Shown here: positions 10,546-24,180 of the stretch, in pieces
Layout: each line of letters opens with the position of its first letter
Numbering within the stretch: position 1 is the stretch's first letter
Source: Erigeron canadensis
Taxonomy: Eukaryota; Streptophyta; Magnoliopsida; Asterales; Asteraceae
Reading direction: 5' to 3'
Length of the DNA: 64,000 bases
Assembly: GCF_010389155.1 (NCBI RefSeq)
Contig: NC_057762.1
Location: forward strand, 37,694,055 to 37,758,054
Position numbers and translations under genes: made by a program
Notes under the pieces: model-generated
Told to the model about the DNA's origin: nothing
The model's database searches: none
Seen by the model: the letters and a program-made list of their open reading frames with translations, nothing else

Positions 10546-11681
10546 GAGTTAATTGTAAAATTGGTCCATGTGGTTTACACACTTTAATAATGGAGTCCTT
10601 TTTTAAGTATCGTTGCAATGGGGTCCTTATTCTGAGAATTTTTTACAAGATTGGTCCCTTTCTAACAGAACCGTTAACGAATTTCATCAAGTCTTAACAG
10701 ATGGACCATCATTGTTAGTAAACTAAAAAAGGAACCCCATTGCTTAAATGGAAAAACCATTTGGACCAATCTTGCAATTAACAACTTAATATTTTTTTTT
10801 TATTTAACTCAAGAGATTGCAACATACAATTGTCAGTGTGTCAGATCCCTAATTAGTAAACTTATGTATACTCCAAAATTTTAATAGTGGAGATGTACCT
10901 TGTATAATCTTTTTTACTTTGAAAAATAATTGATATATAAACTTATATTATTATTTATAGTTACGAAATTAGAGGTTGTATGTTTGAAATCTGATATTAA
11001 TAAATAGTAATCTTGTTCAAAAAATATAATTACCATATATGGTTTTTTAGTTCTAAGTATAATATGTTAAACATTTATGCAGTTGGTGGATTAATAAATA
11101 TATAGTTTATTTTATAAAGATCTTTTAGTATGTTTTTTATATACCGAGTAATACAGTTTGTTATTTTAAGATGTGAATATTATTATGTAGATTTGATTAT
11201 CATAAACAACTGAAACATTTACAAATTTTAGAATATTTTTGTAGAAATATGTTTTTAATAGTTTAATTATCAATAATCATGTAAAGCTAAACTGCTAAAG
11301 TATGTTAATAGTTATATTTAAATTAAGTATTTATTAATTTTCACTCTTTTATAGAAAAGTTAAAAAGTATAATTAGGAATCTGACGCACTGACAATTGTA
11401 TGTTTCAATCTATTAAATTAAATCAAAAAAGATATCAAGTTGTTAATTGCAAGATTGGTCCCTATGGTTTTTCTATTTTAGCAATAGGGGTCCTTCTTGA
11501 GTTTACTAGCAATGATGGTCCCTTCTGTTAAGACTTAACGACACCCACTAATGGTTCTATTAAAAAGGGACCAATCTTGCAAAAAAATATGAAAATAAGG
11601 ACCCCCGTTGCAATGATACTTAAAAAGGGACCCCCATTGCTAAAATGTGTAAACCACAGGGACTAGTGATGCAATTAACTC
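10546..11681. mobile_element. Long-TIR MULE, non-autonomous, copy 1
   Basis: 1136 bp with terminal inverted repeats of ~310 bp each (10546-10858 against 11370-11681), starting GAGTTAATTG. Flanking 9-bp duplications TTAACTTTA (10537-10545) and TTAATTTTA (11682-11690) match at 8 of 9, the Mutator signature. The arms include 'AAATTGGTCCATGTGGTTTA' type blocks. The centre is AT-rich with no transposase. Confidence 0.8.
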
Positions 11682-11881
11682 TTAATTTTAAGTGCTATAA
11701 CTTAAAACTCCAATTCTCGTTCATAGCAACATACGCTAAAAGTAATACCAAAATACAAATAAAAGAGAAAATTACGTTAATAGTCAAATATGAAGGCTTA
11801 TATCTAGATTTAGACACCTACAAATTTATTAACCAATTTGATCAATCATTTATTACTACCTATTTTTTTTGGTAAAAAATA

Positions 11882-14500
11882 AAATTATCCAATAATTTCA
11901 TGTCATGTGTCATACATACATCCATCTATCTATGCATATTAATTTTAAATGGTTAAAAATTTCACTTGTATTTCATATCCCATTTATCTAATATGATTTT
12001 CAAGTTAACTAAAAGAAACATCATCTTAATTATAAGTGCAGAATATCAAATAATGTGTATTAGAACTTGTATAACATAATGATAATTATAAATGCAAATT
12101 CAAATAGCGTGCACCCTTAATTAAGAAATATCGATTCGTTTTCAACCACTTGGGATTTGAATAACGTGATCAAGAGGATCATGTTTAAGTTGATAATTTA
12201 AAGATTACAATTATGAAAATAAGTATCTTAATGAAACGGAACAAATGAGTGAATCTTTGAAGATTGGATTGCATTGACCTTTTTGATTTTGACATCTGCT
12301 GGGTTTATCTTTAATTCAATGAAAACTATAGGTTTGTTAGATTGTTGAAGAACTTCAATTGAATAGTGATTTAGGATCGATAATTTTGATCATTAGAGTA
12401 AGTTGGGAATTGGATGTTTATAATAGTGATTTAGAAGTGAGATTGTTTTTTGTTTGTCTTTGTTTTTCAACACATGTGCCTTACATAACACATGTCATGA
12501 TATTAGTGGATACTTTCAATTCTTACTAAAAAAAGATAGATAGTAAAAAATGATTGACCATATTAATAAATAAATTTGTAGGTGTTTAAACTAAGATATA
12601 CATCTTCATTTATGACCATTGAGGTAATTTTCCAAATATAAAAGTTATAAATTCGAAAGCAAAAAAAGTATAGTTACAAGTCGTATTTGTAAGCATATAG
12701 AAACAAACAAAATAAATTGTGAGCACGAGACAAAGTACTCGTGCGTTGCGGTGGTGAGATGGTAGAAGTGATAGGTCATAGAGTATGATAAGTTATAGAG
12801 TGTGATAGTCAAATGCGTAAGCCGTGCGAGCTCCGCCATCGGATTTAAAAATTCGTCGAAAGTAAATCGAATGACATCTCTAATGAAAAAGCATGAAATT
12901 TTAAGAACACCCATATATTTTTTTTTATAATTTATCAATGTACGGTTTTTAAGATAAAATATTTTAAATGAATTAGAGGAATAAAATGATTTAGGGATGA
13001 GAGAGAGAATAAGTGGTTGAGATTTGAGCAGAGAGAAAAAAGTGATTGTTTGAGATTTTTTCTAAGAATATTATGAATAAGTGACAGAGGTATTTTTAAA
13101 TTTTCATTTACTTAAAGTTGAAAGAATGGAAGGAACAAATGCTTTATTATGTAGTAGAGTCAGATATGTAGCAAAATTAGCAATACAAAGGGCAGCATCA
13201 TCAAAATATCAAAGCCTGTCACAAAGTCATAGTTATGTATTTGACTTATCAATTTGTAAGCTTTACCAATGTAATGGGGCAAATCTGACTAGGGAGTTGA
13301 AAATTTAGGCATTTAGCATCTCCTCGGCATTGGGTCTAATGGGTTTATAAGAAGGTTCGGTAGTCAACCATCGGTAGTCAATTCTCAGGAATCAACCCAT
13401 TTTTTCATTTTAATCCGTAGATATTCATTATCATTAAGCTTGTGGTCAATGTTTTAAATTCGATATTTAGTTTGATTGGCGAGGTGAAAATTTTGTTCAA
13501 CCGCTTGATACAACTAGATGAATAAAATTACTATTAAGATTATACAATTTGACGAATATACATTAACAATCCACTAAAGTTAATACCAAACAATTATAAT
13601 CTAACATAAAAAAAATAAAAAGTTTTTAAACAGTAATACGAGTTTGCCGTTTGAAAAGAAAAACCATAACAGTTTCATAACTATTTTGACAAAATAAAAC
13701 CCTTTTTAGTGAAATATATAAAACTTAAATCCTTAAAAATTTGAGTAATTTAAAGAGAAAATGAATACAAGTCTATTTTTTATTTTTATTTTTTTTTGAA
13801 AAAAAAAAAGAAAAAGGAAGAAAGTAATCTACAAGTGGGGCACAAAGTCACATATTTTATTGACTCATAATTAGTAAACTTGACTAATGATAAAGGATTA
13901 GTAAAATTTGACTAACGAGTTGAAAAAAGGTCTAATGGATTTAGCAATATCTTTAACATTTGGTTTAATGGAATTAAAAGGTGGTCCGATAGTCAACCCA
14001 CTTGGTATTTTATTAGAATTTAGAAGTGTGTGCACTAGTATTGAGACGCGATTATGGGAATGACATGTAGCTGTAGTAAAAGCGTAAGATGATATCTAAA
14101 AGCATAAACATGTTTTGAAGACACAAAGTATGGAAAACCGGATAATAACTTTTCAAATTGTCCTTAAGACTTAAGACCGATAGTAGTAACTCGTTATTTT
14201 TTGTTTTTTTTCACCCGGAACGCCTCACCTTGGCCCCGAGGCCTTCCACTTCCTTATTTGTTGTGCCCAGTCCCATTTCTAACGCATCTTACGTTTTGTT
14301 TGTGGAGTTTTGAACAGTGCTCATCAGTTTTTTTTTTTTACATATAATAATTTTTTTTTAAAAAAGAAATATCTCTCTTAATAATTGGATGCCAATGTCA
14401 ATATTTGATAGATTAAGAGGTATTCCCCTAACGTTCTACTCCTAATAGTCTAAGTGACCCGAAACACTATCTAGAAACCCTGATTTGTTGATAGTTTGAA
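11882..14500. other. Intergenic region without a gene
   Basis: AT-rich DNA with no supportable gene. It holds an imperfect direct repeat: the stretch about 13220-13390 (CACAAAGTCA, GGGTCTAATGGGTTTATAAG, GGTAGTCAACC) resembles 13840-14000 (CACAAAGTCA, GGTCTAATGGATTTAG, CGATAGTCAACCC). It also holds a GTGCGTTGCGGTGG patch at 12740 that looks like a decayed Helitron end. Confidence 0.5.
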
Positions 14501-14544
14501 TTGTAACAATGCGGATCTAAAATATTGATTTTTTGCATTACAAA

Positions 14545-14715
14545 ATGATGTTTGGGACCATTATCGTTACTTGTTCGCTTTGGATGTTATGCGCGGATGT
14601 TTATGCACAAATCAAGACACCGATAAATAACACCCAATTTGCTAAAACATTAATGGAAATGGAAAGTAAACAAAACTGGGAACACGCAATTAAAGAATCA
14701 CCTACTATCTTGTAA
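14545..14715 (+). CDS. Small ORF with signal-peptide-like start, uncertain
   Basis: 56 codons from ATG 14545 to TAA: MMFGTIIVTCSLWMLCADVYA looks like a cleavable secretion signal with an Ala-x-Ala-like end, then a polar tail of ~35 residues. It is not recognised. It lies 270 bp beyond the stop of RPN1, in the opposite orientation. It may be chance or a gene remnant. Confidence 0.2.
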   Translation: MMFGTIIVTCSLWMLCADVYAQIKTPINNTQFAKTLMEMESKQNWEHAIKESPTIL

Positions 14716-14983
14716 GCGGATTAATTGAAATGTGTATACAACAAGTTCTTGATATGCAATACAGCCGTCCAAAACGTAAGTCTACTTTATCACCGACGTC
14801 AAACTTAAGCCTGAAAATCAATTAAAAAGATTTACAAGCTACATAGGCAACATGTCAGGATATGCCTCAAAAGCCTAAACCCGGAACATAGAACAAGATG
14901 CAACTTCATCAGCATCAGACCCAGGTTAAAGACGACATGCTGCTTTAAATTTCGATTAATCTCAACCCTGAATCATCAAGTAT

Positions 14984-17900
14984 CTAGGCTTCTTCCCTGT
15001 AATCCGGGTTCTCTTTCAAAATAACAAATCCTTCCAGAATAGGGGAGAGGGGGATATACCTGCATAAAAAGCATTGAAAGACAAGTTAACAAAATATTAT
15101 TATACAAAATCCTTCATAAAATTAAGAAGAAAAAGTAGTGATAGATCTTGTACTTTTCTGTTGCAAGTTCTGCCCTATCCCCAGCAGCCAAAAGAACCGG
15201 GGTAGAATGGGTCTGGAACCCAGTGATTGTCTTGGGTCGACCTGCCTGGCCCACAACATCGACAGCTTGACCTACCCGAACTGGTACTGACAATGGTTTC
15301 AGGTTCTCATCAACGGTCAGCAGCATTCTAGGCTGTTAAGTAAAATCACAAATGGTAGTCAGCTTGTATAATAGAAAACGAACATAGAATATAGAATCAT
15401 AATACAAACCTGCATTGCCAAAACTACAAAGTAGAGAACATAGTGGTATTTTCCCAAGATGATAGCTTTCATATCAAGACATGCATGCAGTAGTACTATA
15501 AGTCCAGCCAGGGCCGTCCTGCAAGGAATATTTGGGATACATGAATAATCTACATCTGAAATGATGAGGAGAAAGTTATGGTACACGTATATACATACGG
15601 AGATAATAAGAAGCGTTCGGAGTGATAGGGAGCAAGAGTCAACAGACCCTTCCCCATATGTACGAAACCTTGAGCAATTCGAACCTGCACCAGTCAAAAG
15701 ATACATAATATGAATAATGCTCTTATTGCCTTACAATTACAGAAGTGGAAGAGTGTTTGTTGATTAGCGTAGAGAAGTTTACACAGAAGAGAAGACTGGC
15801 TTCTTTGTAGTAATAACTTGAAAGATTCCGGAGCATGCCAGCAAGTCTAGCGTTGTTGGTTCCTGCACCTATCAACCCCAAAGATATAACTGCCGCCTGT
15901 ACAGCACGATACCTCAAGTCAGTCATGCTATTGACCACAACTATTGGACATTTAAGCTAGTCATAACTAATATCCTACCATTGCAACTTCTGTATCAGCA
16001 TCATGACTGAGTCTGCTCAATGTATCCATCACATGAACCTAATCCAAAAGAAACAGTACACATTATTATTAAGATTCACATACAACAAAATTCACTCATG
16101 CAGCAAGCATATTTGGCTACATAATATATCACCTTTGGGTTTGATATGCAAAGAAGACCAAGAGCCAATGGAACTGCCTTTCTTATATTCTGTTCTCCAT
16201 ACTGTAACAGATGCTCTAATGAACGGATTGCCATATCCAGGCCTAGTTCTTCAGCCATAGCTACCATAGCTATACCCAGCACGGCTGGACCCTGAAATGT
16301 TTCACCCTTTTCCAGGTGCTGTGCACATTGACCAAGAAAGTGTTGAACCTGTGGAATAAAAACCCATCAGTAATGTCTTTGTAAGAGTTGCACTTTATTA
16401 GTTGAAATAAGGATGTAGAATTATGATTGATTGGGTAAACATGAAATGAGTCAAGACAGGTTAGTATTGGCCAATGTGGGGTTAAGCCAATTGGTAGAAG
16501 CTCTTGCCTCTTGGGGTATAAGTCCAGAACTCAATCTCTGGCACAGGCATATTTAGGATTATTTGGGAGTGATGTAGGTGTTGTAAGTGATTGAAGTTCA
16601 AAAAAAAGGTTAGCGTTGATATGATTTGTTTTTACGGTTTAGAAAGCGCCATATTGAGTTGGATTGACCTGCAAACTCTTTTTTTCCATCTTGAAAAATA
16701 TATCACATAAGATATAAGATAGATACTTAAATATGATTGCAGAAACAATATTATTAAAAAATCTATAGATAATAACAATTTAGAAGGTTGTATTTATTGA
16801 AAAAGAACACTTCTAAAAATCTGATCCATTCGACATATAAACACAATCCAAAACAACCAACTCATGTAAATAAGGCAAAAGTGCCACCCATATCCTAAAG
16901 AGTATATTACCTTCAAAACATTTCCTGTTCCAGCGTAGGCACAAGATAACAGCGTCATATCGCAATACTTTCTGATCTTTCCATTAAATGTCTTAGATAC
17001 CTCAGCAGTAGCTTCCACGCTATCCTGTTACTCATAAACAAAAATGTCAAAATTACTGCTTGCTAGTATATTACAGCAGATACTCACAACGTTTTCATCT
17101 ACTGATTGTACTTCTTCTTACCTGTTTCCCAAGGTAAAGAAGACCCAAGCCAAGAGGTAATAGTCGGGTGAATGGCTCCCCTAAGTCTGCCTCACTTCGA
17201 TCCATGAGGGCAAAAATTATTGCCTGAGCAACCTCCTCATTACAAGAACCAACATACACCAAACCTAATGCAACTGCTGTAAAGGCAATTACATCTAGTG
17301 GTGCTTTTGGGTCCCCAAGAATGGGAGTCAGTTTGTCACGAATCTGGGAAAAAAAAATCTAGTTATATAAGGTGGATAGATGTTATAGTGAGAGTTAACA
17401 GTATTTTTAAAGTCAGGGAACAAACAATATAGAAAATAAAAATACAATTTATGTCCACTAGGTGAGTAGAGAAAAACTTTAGGATACCTGTTCATTCTGA
17501 GTTCCTGCGTATGCAAGTCCAAGACCAGTTATAGCGCCAATTCTAATAGAAGAATCTTCTTTGTCCAGATAATCAGCAAGAAGGGCCAAGGCCTGAAAGG
17601 GACAACAAACTTTAATATCAAAGAGAACTTGACAGTTAATCTGCTAAGAACATTTAAAGATCAGGAGAACTCACAGGATCACAGTCATTCCTGATGCCAC
17701 AGTTTACAATTCCGACTCCTAACAATGCACCAGCAATTACTTGGTTATCATTGCTATGGAAGTACTTGTCAAGTTGAGCAAGCCCAGCATCAACATCCCA
17801 AAGATCAATCATTCCCTAAGATGATACAGTTCATCAGCAAGTGATCTTTACATATACATCTTAAATTAGAACAAGAGGCTGCAGCGGCTTGTACATACCA

Positions 17901-20900
17901 AACTTGCGGCGGCACTAGCTTTCCCATGTTCTTTGTTCTTAAAAAGCCAATTTCCAGAAGAGCCTCCACTTGAAGCCTCTGCCGGGACTGTCATTAATTT
18001 ATCCTAGAAAGAGGAGAGAGGAAAGGGGCATTACAAAAAATGGCATGAAAAACTTTGAATATACGAAATAGACAAACAATCTACCTGGCCAAAACCAGCA
18101 TTCACAAATGCATTCACAAACGTCGCTGCTAAGTTTTGCCTGGCCGAGTCAACACTGGCCCCAGCACTCGCCCGGCCATCAAGTAAATGTGCCTAGATGA
18201 TGAAAGAACGAATTACTAAAGAATATACAAAATTATTTGCTACACTACTAAAAGATATTGGACATTATGAATTCATGATCAATGGTCCAGACCTTATATA
18301 TATCTTCAGGAGATTTGGGCTCCATCACTTCAATATCTCGAGCAAGAGTAAGAAAGCCTTCACTTAATTTAGTGTTATTGATGATTTCTTGTAAGGCCTC
18401 CCTGTCGTCATCATCGCTACACATCTCTTCATCAAGCTCAAAACTTAATCCCTGCATATAGAATATTAATAACCTTGAAAAAACCATGCATCATGTGTAG
18501 CCGTAGGATGCTGATAGAACAAAAAGAGGAATAATGATCAAAAATTACCTGACGAGCAAGAATGTAGCAAAACTGCTTCTTTCGCAAAAGATCGGAACAA
18601 GAAGTGAAAACCTGTTTCACATGCTGCGAATAAAATCCAGTGTAGTATTAGAACAGAAATCATAGTTCAAAAAGGAAAAACAAAATCACTCATTACATGG
18701 GCACACAGTTAATCACAGTTATCCTAAGATACAAGCGAAAGCCGAAAGGTACTGTCACTTCCTGTCCTAATATTTTTTCAACTAACAAATTATCTTGATT
18801 GTGAATAATCTTTGGAACTTCCCTTAGCAATAAAATCAACAGGATAACTTAAATCTGGATCATAGCTGTATCAAAATTAATGAACAACTAATTTTGTACA
18901 ATACTGAAGTAAGCCATATATGAATGGAGGGAAGCAGACTAGTTCACATAAAATGATCCTCAAATACAACACTTCATCAAGCGCAAGTCAACATCATGGA
19001 TACTAGAAAGACTGTTGATCCTACTCCCTCTATATGAACATATCAATGAAAAAAACAAAAATTTGAGGCATTCTAAAGATTATACATCATCAAACACAAA
19101 GTAAGAAAACATATCCAAATAACCCGGAAATCCAAACCTGCATGTTGTCGAGATAGAGTGCAATCTGAAGTGCCCTTGGAAACTCTTCAGACTTCATGTA
19201 GATTGTGTATGCAATATCCAAAACTGTTATGTCATCTGGTCCAGGGAGGTATCTACACAAATTTTGAAAATAAAAAGTGAAACAATTAAACACAGTACAG
19301 AAGTTTATGATATGACAAGGTAGAGAAAGATAAAGTCATGGACTAAACATAAAGATACAAATGTTTTTTAAAGCAATGCATTAAGACAATTAATCCATAT
19401 TTGGAGTTTACCTCCCCGAACTTGTTAGGTATAAGCCAGTCCTTTTGTAATTTGCTTTGTCGACATGCTTCGGTAGTAGATCAAGGTATTCAACCTGAAT
19501 TTGAAAGAGTTACGATTCATATTCATCTCTATAACCAATAGATCAAGTATGTCAAAAACTGCGAGTAGAATACCTCCATCAGCAGATCTACAGCCTCAGG
19601 TTCAGCATTATGCTGAAATACAGAAATTAGAGGTAGACCAGGATTATAAATACCCATCATAAAGAAAAAAAAATTCAAAATGTCAAAATGAAAAGATATA
19701 GCAACATTAAAAATACAAAATCAAATAAGCCATACCTTCATGTGAAAAGCAACAATTTGTTCCACAAGCTCTATTAGATCATTAACGGTTGATTCCTCGT
19801 TCTGAATTGCCACAAAGTCATGAATATATAACTAATATGTAAAACAAAACACAGATTGGATGTACTTAACACAGCATGCTTAACAACTCAGATAGCAAAG
19901 TTACTCAAATACATACAAGAATTGAAAGGTCAGGTAAACCATAATTACACAAAAATTGTTCTTTTTACAAACCATCGATACAGATCTATCATCAACCTCA
20001 ATAAAATTAGGCATTGGTAATGATAATAGGACATATTTTTGTACAGCTTTCCCTTGCAACTATGAAAAGAAACTGATTTGATAACACAACCTTTAATACT
20101 GGTAGGAAAAAAGGAAAAACAATGTTAAAAGAAAAGTCAGTATCATTAATGGATTTGATATTTATGGGTACATGTGGTGGCCCTAAACTTATATATTGCT
20201 AATGATGAGTGAAGGGGCTATCGGATAGTATAGTGCAGCTACAGCAGATGAATAGCGCAAATAAAGCAGGAGATAGAGGAAGAGGCAAATTAGCAATCAC
20301 TTTGCAGTTTGTCCCAAAACCATACCAAGTAATGTCCCACAGAAATACACTCTCTTGAGTGTCCTAAGCAGATAGAAGAAGTCAAGTTACTAGATAAACG
20401 ATAGAGCTAACGTAGAAACGTACCACTCTTTTGGAATACTCTTGTGCGATTTCACCAGCCAAATTTCTATAGAGACGGGACAATCAGCATAAATACATAA
20501 GCCCAAAATTTTCATTTGTAATAGTAGATCATGCATGGACACATGTAGTATCTTGCTTATGCTAAAATCTTTTTTGTTTTTGACAGTTCTAACTTGTAAG
20601 GGGAGAATGTGCTTACCTAACATACTCATGACCCCAGGAACCAATATCACCTTCAGAACCCAACAATCGATATTTCAAACTCTCCTGAAATATAAAAATG
20701 TAAAAGATATCAGTAGCAAAACACAAAACCAAATCAAAATCAACGTAAAAGATCAATATAAAGTGAACACACATTCGCAAGCAACCAATCACCATTCACC
20801 AAATATGAACATATGGCAGAAACTACTTGGAAAAGTGAGAATTATGTATTACAGCCTAAACAAATCAATTCAACATAGAAAAAGTAAAGAGCTATATGTG

Positions 20901-22204
20901 CATGGCTCTTACCCGCTCACCCTCTGCGGACATAGTCAAAGCTAAAACTGAAAGAATATCAGCAAGCAATTTCTGCATCAAAAAAATTAAGCTGATGAGA
21001 AACTCTGAAGAAAAATTAAGACGTATGATGCTATAAAGTGAAAAAAATACCTTTAAATCTGAATCTGGCATTGTCTCGTAAAACGATTTCAGGGTTCCAT
21101 AATGCGGACGCAAAAACTTCAGTGGCTTTGGAACAGAAGTCATAGAACTAGTAGATGTCCTAATTTCGTGTCTACAAGTAAATAACGCAAAATGTTAGTA
21201 TCACAGATCAAATTGCTTTTTTAATGAATACAAAATATACATGTCTAATAATCACAAATGAGCTGAAAGGACAAGCTTCAATACTGGTCATCTTAACCAA
21301 GCCCCCTGCTGGTCTATAGCATACAAAGAACAACTCGAGGGATGTAGTTACACGCTCCTACACCTTATCTCAAACATATAACTAAAACAAAACCTAAAAT
21401 CATAAAAAAGGGATTTCTTGCAACAAAGAAAACTAAACTGAATTAAGCATAAACTGCATTCCAAATCAATGAACTTCTTTTCCCTCAAAAACATGGCACA
21501 ACTCTACCAATCCAATAAATAAAATAGCACAGATCCAGCAAGTATCTTCAACAACAAGAGTTCAACTAGTTAACGGGGTCTTGTACTCTTGTATACTAAT
21601 ATCTACTGATTCTATTCATCACGTACATTAACCTAGCACAACACAAACAAACGACTCACAACTACAAGCATAATGTCACTTACTAACACCTTGTCATTTA
21701 AAATAGTTACGTAAAATCCTAACTTACACTTACTTGGCCAAATATAACAAGAAACCCTCATAACAAGCTAAAAATCGAAACTTTCGGGCACTTTAACCTA
21801 GCAGGCCTCATTATAATCACACCCAGAAAACTATCAACACATATAATCCACAAACTAACTTCCTTTTTTTAACATTATCTATAAAAAAAAAAAATACAGT
21901 AGTAAATAGTAATAGTACACCTCATGCTTTCAAGTGCAACTTTTTGTAAAGCTTGATCAACATCTTGAACTCTTTCAACATACAGCTCTAATTGCTGTTT
22001 CAATGCCAAATCCTCCTCTGACTGTATCAATTTTATAATTGAAAAGAAAAAAAGATTAGATTTTTTTCAATAAAAAAAGGGGTAACAAAAAAACACAAAT
22101 GAAGCAGGACTTACAAGATCTTCATCTTTCTTATCGTCTTTTTTCTTGGTATCTTTTTTCAAAGTGGGTTCATGGTTACCATTAGCTGCTGGTGATGGAT
22201 CCAT
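14984..22204 (-). CDS. RPN1: 26S proteasome regulatory subunit RPN1 (PSMD2 homologue), complete
   Basis: Largest non-ATPase subunit of the 19S regulatory particle; in the family it is the toroidal scaffold that docks ubiquitin receptors and shuttle factors near the ATPase ring. I joined 25 exons with GT-AG junctions and consistent phases: 22204-22115, 22021-21921, 21171-21051, 20972-20913, 20684-20617, 20466-20424, 19801-19736, 19612-19574, 19494-19412, 19252-19138, 18623-18549, 18451-18293, 18192-18085, 18003-17899, 17815-17675, 17592-17488, 17343-17122, 17024-16911, 16348-16133, 16038-15979, 15896-15783, 15684-15599, 15518-15410, 15332-15154, 15059-14984. The sum is 2655 nt, 884 aa plus stop, close to the ~890 aa of plant RPN1. 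The N-terminus is a charged Lys/Asp tail (about residues 14-30). Residues ~410-780 carry the alanine/glycine-rich PC repeats (for example [28 protein letters not shown]). The C-terminus ends PDYREEA. No frameshift or stop. Exon ends are by eye. Confidence 0.95.
16470..16607 (+). mobile_element. tRNA-derived SINE in RPN1 intron 18
   Basis: A ~138 bp insertion in the intron between RPN1 exons 18 and 19, antisense to the gene. It has an A-box-like segment (CCAATTGGTAGAAGC), a B-box-like segment (GAACTCAATCTC) and an A8 tail at the right end. It is flanked by an 11-bp TSD with two mismatches: GGTTAGTATTG at 16459-16469 and GGTTAGCGTTG at 16608-16618. It leaves the exons untouched. Confidence 0.75.
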
Positions 22205-22405
22205 AATACAAATAAAATCAGAATTATTATTATTATTATAACACAAAAATTGGGGTGAATTTGAGGGTTTTTTAGTCTCTCTTTCTCTCCAAGCAAGAAA
22301 CCCACACAAGAATTATAATTTTTCTTTCTTTCGTTTGTTTTTATATTTTTGATTTGATTTGATTATGTTTTTGGTTTTTTTATTATAAAGAAAACTCAAA
22401 ACTGT

Positions 22406-22510
22406 GCCCAGTTGCCCACCCAGTAAATCCAGTATACCAAATACGTACGTGGTACGTGCCCATATATATAATTGAATTTGGGTCATACAGTTATGGGCTT
22501 CTAAGGCCCA
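22406..22510 (-). promoter_or_regulatory. Cluster of TGGGC cores upstream of RPN1
   Basis: Five TGGGC/GCCCA pentamers lie 200-310 bp upstream of the RPN1 start: 22406-22410, 22414-22418, 22458-22462, 22494-22498 (opposite orientation) and 22506-22510. The last two form an inverted pair around CTTCTAAG. In Arabidopsis, TGGGC is the core of the proteasome-related cis-element recognised by NAC factors that raise proteasome gene expression under proteotoxic stress. A TA-rich tract (22463-22470) lies inside the cluster and could serve as a TATA region. Function here is inferred; GCCCA is also common in other plant promoters. Confidence 0.4.
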
Positions 22511-22577
22511 ATCTTTTTTTTTTTTTTTCTATTTAAATTTAAATCCAACTTTAAAACTTCAAAGTCATTAAAACTTC

Positions 22578-23060
22578 GGGTGCTTGGTTAAGGGTTATAA
22601 GAGGTAAGGAATGATAAAGATAATGATTACTCATGCTTGGTATACTATAATATAATCCTTAATTACCTAAAAGTGGTTAATACTCCATTACTCAACAATT
22701 TGGGGGTAATGAATTTGATTACCCACTTTAAAATTCAGCCCACGTTTTCACTTCCTAAAAATTCATAACCACTTTCGATCTCCCATATTTACGGTTAACA
22801 TATAAAAAACAAAATCAAACTTTAATAAAATTACATATTTATCAAATCAAATGTATATCAAATCAAATATATATATATACTGTAGATATAAATGTATATT
22901 TATTTACAAAATCAACATACATTAGTTTTTTTCTCATAATATTTATATATGTGTGTATATATATACATATTTGTAAATAATAATTATTATTTTCGTTAAT
23001 ATACAAATAACTTCACTAACAAAAACATAAAATTCATAAACTTTGAACCAAGCAGCATCA
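22578..23060. mobile_element. MITE with GGTGCTTGGTT ends, upstream of RPN1
   Basis: The left end GGGTGCTTGGTTAAGG is mirrored by TTGAACCAAGCAGCATC at the right, with AT-rich DNA between. It sits ~370 bp upstream of the RPN1 start, beyond the TGGGC cluster. The same terminus type appears at 46468 and, inverted, at 51685. Confidence 0.5.
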
Positions 23061-24180
23061 AAGATAATGAATTATTCATTGCATTATATTGTATTCCCTT
23101 ACTCTTTTCCATTTCCATTCCTTACTTGCGCCATGTGGGGTAGGAAAGGCTGCCTTATAAAAAAGGTGGAAATAAGGGAATTTTGAAAAGAGCGGTAACT
23201 TGCGTCATATGACATGTGGTGTAAGAAAGTGTTGTGTATATATCAGGAGGAAGAGAAAAAAAAATCAAACGTGATTGATTTCCACACCAGTCAACAAAGA
23301 AATAGGTGACCTTGTGGGTTTACTTGGGGGCGGGATTGCCCATCGAGGATGATATTTTGGGCGAACTTGGGCAACTTTGGGTGTGGGCAACTTTGGGTGT
23401 GGTTCGCCCCTTTTTCTTTCCTACTCCCCTCGACCTAATAAACCATACAACGATGTTTCTCACATGGATACCTATGTGCTTTACTTTGTTTCATCTTTTA
23501 CTAGTAGACATTGCTTGCCAGCACTAGTCAATGAGATAGTAGAAACTAGAAAGTCAATGTTACCAACGTACGACCCAGCCAGCCCAGCCAGACGGCCCGG
23601 CTGGTGAAAAGAAAAGTAAGCAATACATTGAGCAAATGTTAAATGCAAACCACACAACTTGCCTCAAACTGAGATTTGTTCTTAGAATGTGCACCAAATA
23701 GATCACATACATGCATGTAATTCCGCAAATCAATCTTTTGAAAATTGAGCCGTTTATTCAAGCAAATTCATCAGTCTGTGTTACTAAAGAGATGAATAAT
23801 AATGTCTTCAAGTTGTCGAATATAAGATCTCAAGCCTTAGGCCGATAATCAGAGCTCTCAAATTCTTGTTGTATCATAATTAGTAGATAATCTCACAGGG
23901 CTCAATGTGTACAAGACCTAACTAATTAAAATGCATGACAATAGAAACTAGCTACAGAAAGCGAGTTAATTTACATTTAACAAACCACAAACTGCCCTAC
24001 CCTTCCTAACTAATAACCACAAAACACATCCATCTAGCTACATGTGTGAACAAAACAATAGTGAAAGTCTGAAATATAAACTATACAGACACATATATAT
24101 ATAAATTCGAGTTACAAGTTAATGATCATGAGCTACCATGCATTCCCTCACAAGGGAGTGAATCGAGATCGATTAATTTA
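23061..24180. other. Intergenic spacer between RPN1 and the LEA gene
   Basis: No gene seen. At 23359-23408 is a small hairpin-like figure: GGGCGAAC and GTTCGCCC flank two tandem copies of GGGCAACTTTGGGTGTG. The ORFs there are short and overlap this repeat. The rest should include the 3' UTR of the LEA/TMEM205 gene next to 24181. Confidence 0.4.

Noticed and set aside
20535..20945. 136-codon plus-strand frame
   Set aside because: It runs antisense over RPN1 exons 4-5 and introns and has no independent support.
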